A stretch of 8,060 nucleotides of DNA from CAYVQE01 sp964633205 (GCA_964633205.1 CAZWFN010000217.1:1-8060); one strand, 5' to 3'; shown: positions 1-5,342, numbered from the stretch's first letter. Made by a program: numbers and translations. The notes: generated by a model from the sequence alone, not told the origin.

Positions 1-44
1 TGCTGTCGGTCCGGGCGGTGGGCTACCGGCTGGTGCTGGGGTGA
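1..44 (+). CDS. C-terminal tail of an upstream protein (partial)
   Basis: Reading from base 3, the sequence gives LSVRAVGYRLVLG followed by TGA at 42-44; the gene starts outside the window. The ending V-R-x-V-G-Y-R-L resembles the last strand of OmpR/PhoB winged-helix response regulators (usually VRGVGYRL). It also resembles the GFRLV ending of formylglycine-generating-enzyme (SUMF1) domains. Thirteen residues cannot decide between these. The next gene begins 97 bases downstream, so the two are probably separate units. Confidence 0.35.
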   Translation, partial: LSVRAVGYRLVLG

Positions 45-141
45 AGAAATTGCAGAAGGTATACACGGCGGTGACAACCCGAAAGCGGCGGCCGCCTAGG
101 CTGGGGACATGGTCCGAGACGCGAACCCGAGGAGGAAAGCC

Positions 142-1149
142 ATGAGACCCGTCGCCCTGATCGCCGCAAGCCTGTTGTTGCTGCCGGCCGCCCGCGGCCA
201 GCAGCCCGCCCCTGTCGCCGACGACCTGCAGCGCATCGAAAACACCCTGGCCTACCGCATCGAGCAGGCCCGCAAGCTGCACGCGGACGGCGAGCTGCGC
301 CGCGCCGACGCCCTCTACCAGGACGTGCTGGCCGCCTTCGAGGCCGCCGATCCGCTGGCCGCCCAGGCCTGGCTGCAGGCGGCCGCGCTCAAGGCGGAGC
401 TGGGCCAGCGGGACCGGGCCGTCGCGCTCTACCTCGACCTGCTGGACCGCTTCGGCCACATCCCCTGGGCCGTGGCCGAGGCCAGCGCCCGGCTCGAGGC
501 GCTGGGCTTGGACGAGCCGGCCGCGGTGCCGCCGGCCGAGAAAACCGCGGCCACCCGGCTGGCGATCCGCAGCAAGGAGATCAGCCTGGACTTCGAGCAG
601 GCCACGCTGGCCCGGGTGCAGGCGCTGTTCCAGCAGGCCTTCCAGGTTCCGCTGGACATCGACCCGGCCCTGGCCGAGCGGCAGCTGACGCTGCGGGCGG
701 AGAAGATCGCGGTCTACGACGCGCTGGCCCTGATCGCCGGCAAGCTCGGCGCCCGGCTCGAGCCCACCGCCCGCGGCTACCGCCTGCTGGCCGCCACCCG
801 GCCGGTCGAGCGCCTGGCCGCAGCGCCAGCCGACGACATGACCCGCCGCGGCGAGCTGAGCCGCGAGGAGATCGTCACCGTGGTCCGCGCCAACCTGGCG
901 GCGGTGCAGGCCTGCTATGAAAAGCACCTGGAGACCGACCCCGAGCTGGCAGGCAAGATGGACATCCGCTGGACCATCGACCGGCGGGGCGAGGTGCGCC
1001 GGGCCGAGGTCCAGGCCAGCAGCATGCAGTCGCCCGAGGTCGGCCGCTGCATCTGCCGCGCGATCGAGAGCTGGAAGTTCCCCCAGCCCCGCGGCGATGG
1101 CGAGGTCCGGGTCACCTACCCCTTCGTGTTCGCCTCCGTGGGCTTCTGA
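142..1149 (+). CDS. Exported TPR / secretin-N-like / AgmX-PglI C-terminal domain protein
   Basis: The 335-residue product starts at ATG 142, chosen over ATG 109 because a strong SD (GAGGAGG, 129-135) lies just upstream and the new N-terminus is a clean signal peptide: R2, a hydrophobic stretch at 4-14, and a likely cut near ARG-QQ (19/20). Residues about 29-120 are Ala/Leu-rich helical pairs like TPRs. Residues about 140-215 (ISLDFEQATLARVQALF... then a second beta-alpha unit) resemble STN/secretin N-domains. Residues about 235-333 fit the AgmX/PglI C-terminal family: ACYEKHL, a G-x-M-D-I-x-W-T-I strand, G-E-V-R-R-A-E-V, the CIC pair, ESWKFPQP and YPFVF. AgmX and PglI are linked to gliding motility in Myxococcus, but the domain is widespread in other envelope proteins. 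The periplasmic location is inferred and no specific role is claimed. No convincing promoter is visible; TATACA at 60-65 is a possible -10. Confidence 0.85.
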   Translation: MRPVALIAASLLLLPAARGQQPAPVADDLQRIENTLAYRIEQARKLHADGELRRADALYQDVLAAFEAADPLAAQAWLQAAALKAELGQRDRAVALYLDLLDRFGHIPWAVAEASARLEALGLDEPAAVPPAEKTAATRLAIRSKEISLDFEQATLARVQALFQQAFQVPLDIDPALAERQLTLRAEKIAVYDALALIAGKLGARLEPTARGYRLLAATRPVERLAAAPADDMTRRGELSREEIVTVVRANLAAVQACYEKHLETDPELAGKMDIRWTIDRRGEVRRAEVQASSMQSPEVGRCICRAIESWKFPQPRGDGEVRVTYPFVFASVGF

Positions 1150-1158
1150 AGTCCCCAG

Positions 1159-1180
1159 AGCCGCTAGCGCCGATGCGGCT
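1159..1180. terminator. Short hairpin after the AgmX-domain gene, possible terminator
   Basis: AGCCGC (1159-1164) and GCGGCT (1175-1180) form a perfect 6-bp stem with a 10-base loop, starting 10 bases after the stop codon. No T-run follows, so intrinsic termination is uncertain. Confidence 0.25.
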
Positions 1181-1338
1181 TGATCTCGGCCAGCCGCTGG
1201 TGTCTCATGCGCTGAAGTATTCCAGCAGTCGACGATCCGAACCGCCGCTGGTAACGGCACCGGCGCTTGGGGTCAGAGGATTCGATCCGGCGGCCGCGGG
1301 CCGCGCATCGGCCGCACAGCGGTGCGAGGAGTGAAGGT

Positions 1339-2109
1339 ATGGGTACCAAGCTCAAGACCAGCGCCGTCGCGGTCGCCATCGTCGCGCTCTACCTGTTCGG
1401 GGCGCCCCACATGATGTTGTCCTGCAGCGACATCGGCGACCATGCCATGAAAAAGCTGCGCGCCTGCCCCGCGGCCGTGGAGGCACTGGGCGACGACATC
1501 GACATCAGCTACGGCATGACCTGCGGCAGCATGGAGTCCCAGGGCGGCCTGGAGCGCGCGACCGTTTGGATTCCGGTGGCGGGCAGCAAGGCCAGCGGCG
1601 AGTTCCACTACAGCGGCGATCGGGTCGGCAACAGCCTGCGCTTCAGTGCGCAGCTCACCGTAGGCGACCGGTCGCTGGACATCGGTACCTGCAGTCCGGC
1701 TGCGGGCGGCGTTGCCGCCTCCAGAGCATCCGAGGCGGCCCATACCGGCCAGGGCAGCTTCGACGGCAAGGTCAGCCGCTCCACCCACCCCAACGTGGCC
1801 GCGGGCGGCTTCTGCAACGGCTCGTTCACCCTGCGCGGTGCGAGAAAACCGGCCCAGCTGCTGATCAAGTGCGACGGGGTGGTCGTCTACCGCGGCCAGC
1901 CCGCGGCCCGCAACGAGGCCGGCGATCCCGACGACCCGGACGACGACCAGCTCACGCTGAGCGACGGCGACACCAGCGACGTCGACCAGAGCCCGGCGCT
2001 CGAGTTCAGCGCCCGCCTAGGCCGACCCGACGGCCAGGCCGGCAGCGCCACCGTGACCGACGTCGCGTACGGCAACCAGCCGGCCTTCGATATCGAGATC
2101 GCACTCTAG
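1339..2109 (+). CDS. Membrane-anchored or secreted protein with Coa1-like segment, unknown function
   Basis: This 256-residue protein starts at ATG 1339, behind GAGGAG (1326-1331) with 7-base spacing. The frame is open back to 1267, but that extension is Arg/Pro-rich, has no SD and would bury the signal segment. K4/K6 followed by a hydrophobic stretch (8-22) is an uncleaved anchor or signal peptide. Residues about 44-115 run AAVEALGDDI, then TCGSM, then VWIPVAGSKASGEF and a strand pair. This order (helix, xALGxxI, a small-residue turn, x-x-PVxGxKxxG) resembles the Coa1 family of cytochrome oxidase assembly factors and their bacterial relatives. The match is by eye. Residues about 150-256 are beta-rich, contain an Asp-rich stretch (DPDDPDDDQ) and match nothing I recognise. 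Cysteines at 29, 43 and 62 suggest an oxidising compartment. The 189-base upstream spacer holds a repeat-like core at 1267-1276 but no clear promoter. Confidence 0.75.
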   Translation: MGTKLKTSAVAVAIVALYLFGAPHMMLSCSDIGDHAMKKLRACPAAVEALGDDIDISYGMTCGSMESQGGLERATVWIPVAGSKASGEFHYSGDRVGNSLRFSAQLTVGDRSLDIGTCSPAAGGVAASRASEAAHTGQGSFDGKVSRSTHPNVAAGGFCNGSFTLRGARKPAQLLIKCDGVVVYRGQPAARNEAGDPDDPDDDQLTLSDGDTSDVDQSPALEFSARLGRPDGQAGSATVTDVAYGNQPAFDIEIAL

Positions 2110-2119
2110 ACGGGAGCCC

Positions 2120-2233
2120 TCAGCCGCCGATGGCCTGATCGACCATGGCGGCCACGAAGGCGACGGCCTTGCGCTTTTCGACCGCGTGGGTGCGGAGCCG
2201 CGATGGGGAGAAGTAGGGAGAAGTGGTTGGCAT
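2120..2233 (-). CDS. Small minus-strand ORF or gene-end remnant, 37 codons
   Basis: On the minus strand ATG 2233 to TGA 2120 encodes 37 residues ending THAVEKRKAVAFVAAMVDQA then IGG. The second half has the charge pattern of a real amphipathic helix, unlike the Arg/Pro/Gly-rich shadow frames around it. No good SD precedes the ATG, and in-frame codons continue back to a TGA about 27 bases upstream. It may be the C-terminal end of a decayed gene. I do not recognise the family. It fills part of the spacer between the Coa1-like gene and the TA promoter. Confidence 0.25.
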   Translation of the reverse strand: MPTTSPYFSPSRLRTHAVEKRKAVAFVAAMVDQAIGG

Positions 2234-2308
2234 CCCGTCGCCTATGGCGACCACGCTTCATGCTCCCCGCCTCGCAAGCTCCCAGGTGTCAACCACCGTA
2301 TCGTATAT

Positions 2309-2319
2309 GCATTTTATGC
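2309..2319. promoter_or_regulatory. Putative TA operator, site 1
   Basis: GCAT-TTT-ATGC is a perfect palindrome with a 3-base centre, lying ten bases upstream of the -35 box. An identical-arm site occurs 31 bp downstream, about three helical turns, so a dimeric repressor could bind both on one DNA face. The HTH antitoxin encoded just downstream is the obvious candidate ligand (inference). Confidence 0.5.
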
Positions 2320-2328
2320 GATTGGCGA

Positions 2329-2356
2329 TTGACATTGTTGCATTATATGCTATATC
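2329..2356 (+). promoter_or_regulatory. Sigma-70-like promoter of the decayed TA operon
   Basis: A perfect TTGACA (2329-2334), a 16-base spacer and TATATC (2351-2356) preceded by TG at 2348-2349 (extended -10). It lies in an AT-rich island at about 2295-2370 in otherwise GC-rich DNA. Transcription would start near 2363, about 20 bases before the toxin remnant. Confidence 0.65.
2340..2350. promoter_or_regulatory. Putative TA operator, site 2
   Basis: GCAT-TAT-ATGC is a perfect palindrome with the same arms as the site at 2309. It sits between the -35 and -10 boxes, where a bound repressor would block RNA polymerase. This fits the autoregulation typical of TA operons. Confidence 0.5.
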
Positions 2357-2383
2357 TCTTCAAGGTCGACTCGGAGGTCTTGA

Positions 2384-2454
2384 TTGGACTACGAGATCAG
2401 GTTCAAGGCATCCGCAAGGTCGCCCACCGGCGAGAAGCGTACCGCAAGCTCTGA
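2384..2454 (+). pseudogene. RelE/HigB-type toxin remnant with internal deletion and frameshift
   Basis: TTG 2384, six bases after SD GGAGG (2373-2377), opens MDYEIRFKASAR, the usual first strand of RelE/ParE-family toxins (xYEIxFxxSARK). From about 2416 the other end of such a toxin appears in the frame one base back: KVAHRREAYRKL then TGA at 2452-2454, matching the common ending VGHRREVYR. About 60 central residues, including most of the catalytic core, are missing. The two ends are in different frames, so only a 27-residue peptide (stop at 2465-2467, overlapping the antitoxin ATG) or an equally short one could be made. The native stop overlaps the antitoxin SD, the normal toxin-first layout of RelE/XRE operons. 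Identification rests on short terminal motifs plus context; inactivity is inferred. Confidence 0.6.
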
Positions 2455-2466
2455 GGAGGTGGCCTG

Positions 2467-2838
2467 ATGGCCGAGCCCAAAAGCGATATTGCCGAGGCCC
2501 AACTCGTGGACGTGGGTGGCAAGCGGATCGTCATCATGGAAGAGGAGCAATACGATCGCCTGCTGGACGCCATCGACGCGGTCGAGGCCGAGCGCATCGC
2601 CGACGACGATTCGGATCAGGAACTCGGCTGGGCCGCGGTCGCCGACGAGCTCATCCAGAATCGCATCGCCGCGGTACGCCAGCGGCTGGGTGTGACCCAA
2701 AAGGAGCTGGCGCGCCGCCTCGAGATCCGCCAATCCACGGTCAGCCGCATGGAGTCGCGGGATGCCAACCTCACCCTGTCGACCCTGCGCCGCATGGCCG
2801 AGGCCCTCGGCTGCTCGGTTCACCAGCTCATCGCCTGA
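2467..2838 (+). CDS. Antitoxin: N-terminal toxin-neutralising-like region plus XRE-type HTH
   Basis: This 123-residue protein starts at ATG 2467, eight bases after GAGGAGG (2453-2459). Residues about 12-40 (VDVGGKRIVIM then EEEQYDRLLDAI) match the short strand-helix segment many Phd/HigA-like antitoxins use against their toxin. An acidic linker follows (DDDSD, 46-50). Residues 62-122 are an XRE/Cro helix-turn-helix: RIAAVRQRLGVTQKELARRL, recognition helix QSTVSRMES (89-97), then the LSTLRRMAEALG helix. Its partner upstream is deleted, so it now stands alone behind an apparently intact promoter and two operators. It could have been kept as a stand-alone regulator, as an anti-toxin protecting against related RelE toxins, or only because decay is recent. 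Family assignment is firm; current role is unknown. Confidence 0.88.
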   Translation: MAEPKSDIAEAQLVDVGGKRIVIMEEEQYDRLLDAIDAVEAERIADDDSDQELGWAAVADELIQNRIAAVRQRLGVTQKELARRLEIRQSTVSRMESRDANLTLSTLRRMAEALGCSVHQLIA

Positions 2839-2852
2839 GCTGTATTCTCGGA

Positions 2853-2872
2853 GACCCGACCCCAAAACCGAG
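2853..2872 (+). repeat. Flanking direct repeat, copy 1 (GACCYGACCCCAAAA type)
   Basis: Bases 2853-2872 match 3134-3153 at 18 of 20 positions in direct orientation, differing only by C/T changes. This copy starts 15 bases after the antitoxin stop. The pair brackets the long inverted repeat at 2886-3080. Confidence 0.6.
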
Positions 2873-2885
2873 CCCAGCCTCCTCC

Positions 2886-3080
2886 CCCGGCTGAGAGTGT
2901 CGACAAATCCAAAAGGACGTATTTCTTTCGCAGACTGGCATTCCCACCGTAGGGGCGGGGTTTACCCCCGCCCGTAGTCGCCCAGCGCCGGCCGGGCGGG
3001 GGTAGTCCCGCCCCTATGGAACGAATGCCTGATTGCGAACGGGTCACGTCATTTCGGATTGATCGACACCCTCAGCTGGG
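2886..3080. repeat. Long imperfect inverted repeat with two nested GC hairpins (MITE/REP-like element)
   Basis: Arms 2886-2920 and 3046-3080 are reverse complements at 29 of 35 positions by hand alignment. Pairing continues inward in blocks (TTCGCA, GGCATTC, TAGGGGCGGG) almost to the midpoint near 2983. Each half carries its own hairpin: GGGCGGGG/CCCCGCCC at 2953-2973 with loop TTTAC, and GGGCGGG/CCCGCCC at 2994-3013. The structure fills the spacer between the convergent antitoxin and aminotransferase genes. It resembles non-autonomous palindromic repeats such as REP/BIME units or small MITEs. No transposase is encoded here. It could also act as a bidirectional terminator, though no T-run follows either hairpin. 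Confidence 0.7.
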
Positions 3081-3122
3081 CCAGTACGGAGGTGGAGGCC
3101 GCCGTGCACAGCGCCGCAAGTG

Positions 3123-4280
3123 TCAAGTGGGCAGACCTGACCCCAAAATCGAGAGCACCTGCTCGATCTCGTCCAGCGTGTTGTAGGCGTGCGGCGAGAA
3201 GCGCAGGGCGCGGCGGCCGTCGGGGAAGTCGCGCAGCGAGGCCACCACGCCGGCGGCGCTCAGCCGCTCCAGCAGCGCCCGGGCGTCGCCCGGCGGCAGG
3301 GCGCTGAGCACGCCGGACTTCTCCGCCTGGTGCTGCCGCGGGCTGAGCACGCTCCAGCCCAGCGCCTCCAGCCCGGCGGCCAGCCGGTCGGTCAGCTCCA
3401 GGATGCGGGCCGCGATGGCGTCCAGGCCGAAGCGCTCGATCAGCGCCAGGCTGCCGGACAGGCCGGCCAGCCCGGCGCTGTTGTAGGCGCTGTCCTCGAA
3501 GCGCGCCGCGGTGGGCTTGAGCGGCTGCTCCAGGTCGTAGAAGTCGAAGGGCCGCTCCACCGCCAGCCAGCCCTCCAGCGCCGGCGCGATGCGCCCCAGC
3601 GCCCGGTCCGAGCAGAAGCCCAGCCCCACCCCCTCGGGCCCCAGCAGCCACTTGTGGGCGTCGGCGCTGACGAAGTCCACCCCGCTGGCGGCCGCGTCCA
3701 GGGCGAAGGCGCCCAGGCCCTGGATGGCGTCGACGCAGCACAGCGCGTCGTGGCTGCGGCAGATGTCCGCCACCGCGGCCAGGTCCAGCCGCAAGCCGGT
3801 GTGGAACTGCACGAAGCTGACCGCCACCAGCCGGGTGCGCCCGTCCACCCGCGCGGCCAGCTCGTCCAGCGCCACCCGCCCGCCGCGGCTGGGCACATAG
3901 CGCAACTCCACCCCGCGGCGGCCCAGCGGCTGCCACAGCCGCTGGTTGGCCGGGAACTCGTGCTCGATCAGCACCAGGTTGTCGCCGGCGCGCCAGTCCA
4001 GCCCCAGCGCCGGGATGGACAGGCCCTGGGTGGTCGAGCGCACCACGAAGATCTGATCCGGCCGCGCGCCGAGCAGCCGCGCCCCGGCGCCGCGCACCGC
4101 GTCCAGCAGCGCCAGCAGCGGCCCCATGCCGCGGGCCGCGCCGTGCGCCGACAGCTCGTCCAAATAGCGGCCCATGGCCCGGGTGCAGCCCAGCGGCAGC
4201 GGGCTGACCGCCGCGTGGTTCAGGTAGATGTGCTCCCGGCAGACCGGAAACTCCGCTCGCATGGCATCGATCGGTTCCAT
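3123..4280 (-). CDS. Class V aminotransferase family PLP enzyme
   Basis: The 385-residue product starts at ATG 4280, which has only a distant G-rich SD; ATG 4262 (M7) is a possible alternative. The fold-type I pattern is clear: YLNHAAVSPLP (19-29), STTQGLS (cofactor phosphate-binding region, 82-88), HEFPANQ, VSFVQFHTG (154-162), VDAIQGLG with D184 facing the PLP nitrogen, and SADAHKWLLGPEG with K210 as the Schiff-base lysine. The C-terminal part has LRFSPHAYNT, whose Arg usually binds the substrate carboxylate. Relatives include selenocysteine lyase, cysteine desulfurase and isopenicillin-N epimerase. The persulfide-forming Cys expected in the C-terminal part of desulfurases is not visible, so sulfur transfer is unlikely; the substrate is unknown. 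The last residues (SILGSGLPT) are read from the 20-bp repeat at 3134-3153, so the native tail has probably been replaced. The product is likely cytosolic. Confidence 0.9.
   Translation of the reverse strand: MEPIDAMRAEFPVCREHIYLNHAAVSPLPLGCTRAMGRYLDELSAHGAARGMGPLLALLDAVRGAGARLLGARPDQIFVVRSTTQGLSIPALGLDWRAGDNLVLIEHEFPANQRLWQPLGRRGVELRYVPSRGGRVALDELAARVDGRTRLVAVSFVQFHTGLRLDLAAVADICRSHDALCCVDAIQGLGAFALDAAASGVDFVSADAHKWLLGPEGVGLGFCSDRALGRIAPALEGWLAVERPFDFYDLEQPLKPTAARFEDSAYNSAGLAGLSGSLALIERFGLDAIAARILELTDRLAAGLEALGWSVLSPRQHQAEKSGVLSALPPGDARALLERLSAAGVVASLRDFPDGRRALRFSPHAYNTLDEIEQVLSILGSGLPT
3134..3153 (+). repeat. Flanking direct repeat, copy 2, inside the aminotransferase 3' end
   Basis: Second copy of the 2853-2872 repeat (18/20). 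Read on the minus strand it supplies most of the last ten codons of the aminotransferase. A shared 10-base core (TTGGGGTCAG, 1267-1276) occurs in opposite orientation before the Coa1-like gene. Confidence 0.6.
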
Positions 4281-4379
4281 GGCCGCTCATCATCCCCCGT
4301 CGCCCGCAGCGATTCAAGCAGCCACCGAGCAGCACACGCCACACCGCCGCCGCAGATGCCGCAAAGGCGCACCAAAGGC

Positions 4380-4409
4380 GCCGCAAAGGTGGCTGCCGCA
4401 AAGGTGGCT
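4380..4409 (+). repeat. 15-bp tandem duplication in intergenic DNA
   Basis: GCCGCAAAGGTGGCT occurs twice in tandem (4380-4394 and 4395-4409), and a partial copy, GCCGCAAAGG, lies at 4358-4367. It sits in the 286-base spacer between the divergent aminotransferase and lipoprotein genes, upstream of both likely promoters. Confidence 0.6.
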
Positions 4410-4442
4410 GGCACCTTGGCGAGCACCTCGCCGCGGCCCCGT

Positions 4443-4504
4443 CACCTCCTCCCCCAGCGGATCGCCGCCCATGGCTCCGCGCGCGCTGGGGGAGGATGGA
4501 GGTG
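4443..4504. repeat. Interrupted stem-loop upstream of the lipoprotein promoter
   Basis: CTCCCCCAGCG (4449-4459) pairs perfectly with CGCTGGGGGAG (4484-4494), and CACCTC (4443-4448) pairs with GAGGTG (4499-4504) after a 4-base bulge. It ends 5 bases before the proposed -35. It may be a regulator site, a terminator for upstream transcription, or chance in GC-rich DNA. Confidence 0.45.
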
Positions 4505-4509
4505 GGGGC

Positions 4510-4539
4510 CTGAAATCCGCCCGAATCCTGCCGTACAAT
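4510..4539 (+). promoter_or_regulatory. Candidate promoter of the lipoprotein gene
   Basis: TACAAT (4534-4539) matches the -10 consensus at 5 of 6. CTGAAA (4510-4515) is a weak -35 with an 18-base spacer. Transcription would begin near 4546, just before the SD at 4554. Confidence 0.4.
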
Positions 4540-4566
4540 GGACCCAGGCCACCGAGGAGGCTCGCC

Positions 4567-5091
4567 ATGTCCGCCCGCACCCTGCTGCTCGCGCTGCTGC
4601 TGCCGGCGCTGCTGCTGACCGCCTGCAGCGACGACAAGTACGGCTGGACCCGGGTACCCTACTGCAAGCTGCCGCCCAACACCTGGGGCAGCCACTTCAG
4701 CACCCGGCTGCGGGTGCTCACCAAGCACGACGACGGCTACGGCGTCTCCAGCCTCCACGGCATGCGCCCGCAGCGCAGCCTCTTGTTCGACGACGAGCTG
4801 CTGGTGGCCGTGGTGGCCTGCGCCGCCAAGAGCCTGCGCCTCGATTCGGCCACCCTGGCCGAGCGCATGGAGGCCTTCGACGCCGAGCACATCCCCAGCA
4901 TCTGCCGCGGCCAGCGCACCCTGGTGGCCCCGGTGCAGCTCGAGGCCACCCCCATCGAGCAGACCCCCCATGCCGCGGCCGCCACGACCGGCAGCGGCTT
5001 CCAGCTCGCCGGCACCTTCGCCTTCCCGGCCGTGCCCGTAGAGGCGCTCAGCTGCAGGCGCGGCAGCCTCGCCTACGGCCGCGGCTGGTAA
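4567..5091 (+). CDS. Lipoprotein of unknown function
   Basis: This 174-residue protein starts at ATG 4567, six bases after a perfect GAGGAGG (4554-4560). The N-terminus is a textbook lipoprotein signal: R4, a Leu/Ala-rich core (5-17), and lipobox L17-T18-A19-C20. Asp is at +3, not +2, so outer-membrane sorting is more likely than retention. The mature part has four further cysteines (33, 85, 113, 163), consistent with two disulfides. The central region (about 77-105) looks helical, and the C-terminal part is Ala/Thr-rich and beta-like. The frame is open much further upstream, but that part is repeat-derived and lacks an SD. I recognise no family. It has no operon partner. Confidence 0.8.
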   Translation: MSARTLLLALLLPALLLTACSDDKYGWTRVPYCKLPPNTWGSHFSTRLRVLTKHDDGYGVSSLHGMRPQRSLLFDDELLVAVVACAAKSLRLDSATLAERMEAFDAEHIPSICRGQRTLVAPVQLEATPIEQTPHAAAATTGSGFQLAGTFAFPAVPVEALSCRRGSLAYGRGW

Positions 5092-5193
5092 GCCGACCCT
5101 TGGCCGCGGCCGGCCGCCGGCAGCATACTCTGGCAGCGCCGCTTCCGCTGAGCCGGCCCGGCCCGCGGCTCTTCACCAACCAGTCGGTCAAAC

Positions 5194-5221
5194 GCCGCTG
5201 CGGGGCCGGCCCGGCAGCGGC
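5194..5221 (+). terminator. Strong GC hairpin downstream of the lipoprotein gene
   Basis: GCCGCTGC (5194-5201) and GCAGCGGC (5214-5221) are perfect arms. The 12 bases between them can extend the stem by about five more pairs. No T-run follows directly, so its role as a terminator is uncertain. A second, smaller hairpin (GGCGG...CAACC-AGAA-GGTTG...CCGCC) lies at 5245-5274 before an A/T-rich tract. The 5092-5386 spacer holds no gene I can support. Confidence 0.4.
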
Positions 5222-5312
5222 TAGGCCTTGCGAATCCGCGCCTTGGCGGGCAACCAGAAGGTTGAGAAACCGCCTAACCCATTGAATGATTTATTATTTT
5301 CCACTTTTTTGC

Positions 5313-5342
5313 TTGCATCGGCCGGCTGTCCGGACCTAGAGT
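5313..5342 (+). promoter_or_regulatory. Candidate promoter of the acyltransferase gene with upstream A/T tract
   Basis: TTGCAT (5313-5318), an 18-base spacer and TAGAGT (5337-5342) follow an A/T-rich stretch at about 5281-5311 that resembles an UP element. The palindrome GTCCGGAC (5328-5335) lies in the spacer. Transcription from near 5349 favours the ATG at 5387 over those at 5228 and 5351. Confidence 0.45.

Noticed and set aside
1267..1300. GATTCGATCC resembling a tRNA T-arm or tRNA-derived attachment site
   Set aside because: Flanking bases do not form a T stem or acceptor stem, and no D or anticodon arm is present.
1164..1379. Minus-strand open frame ending ILQRMRHQRLAEIKPHRR, possibly a transposase or recombinase end
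   Set aside because: Basic helix-like ending, but no recognisable family, no SD, and it overlaps the start of the Coa1-like gene.
2237..2251. Perfect hairpin GTCGCC-TAT-GGCGAC upstream of the TA promoter
   Set aside because: Short, GC-rich and common by chance; no T-run and no gene ends just before it.
2203..2454. Plus-strand open frame of 83 codons ending at the toxin stop
   Set aside because: Only its last dozen residues look like a toxin end; the rest reads through the promoter and operators in an unnatural frame. It was recorded as a toxin remnant instead.
2838..3122. Possible CRISPR array or integron-type attachment site
   Set aside because: The repeats are inverted and only two per type, with no regular spacers and no core attachment-site pattern.
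3049..4971. Very long minus-strand open frame (640 codons) covering the aminotransferase and lipoprotein region
   Set aside because: Its translation is Gly/Ala/Arg-rich and without domain signal; it is a high-GC shadow of the aminotransferase and lipoprotein genes.
3189..5285. Long plus-strand open frame (698 codons) opposite the aminotransferase
   Set aside because: Gln/Arg/Ala/Pro-rich shadow with no SD or motifs; the minus strand has clear PLP-enzyme motifs.
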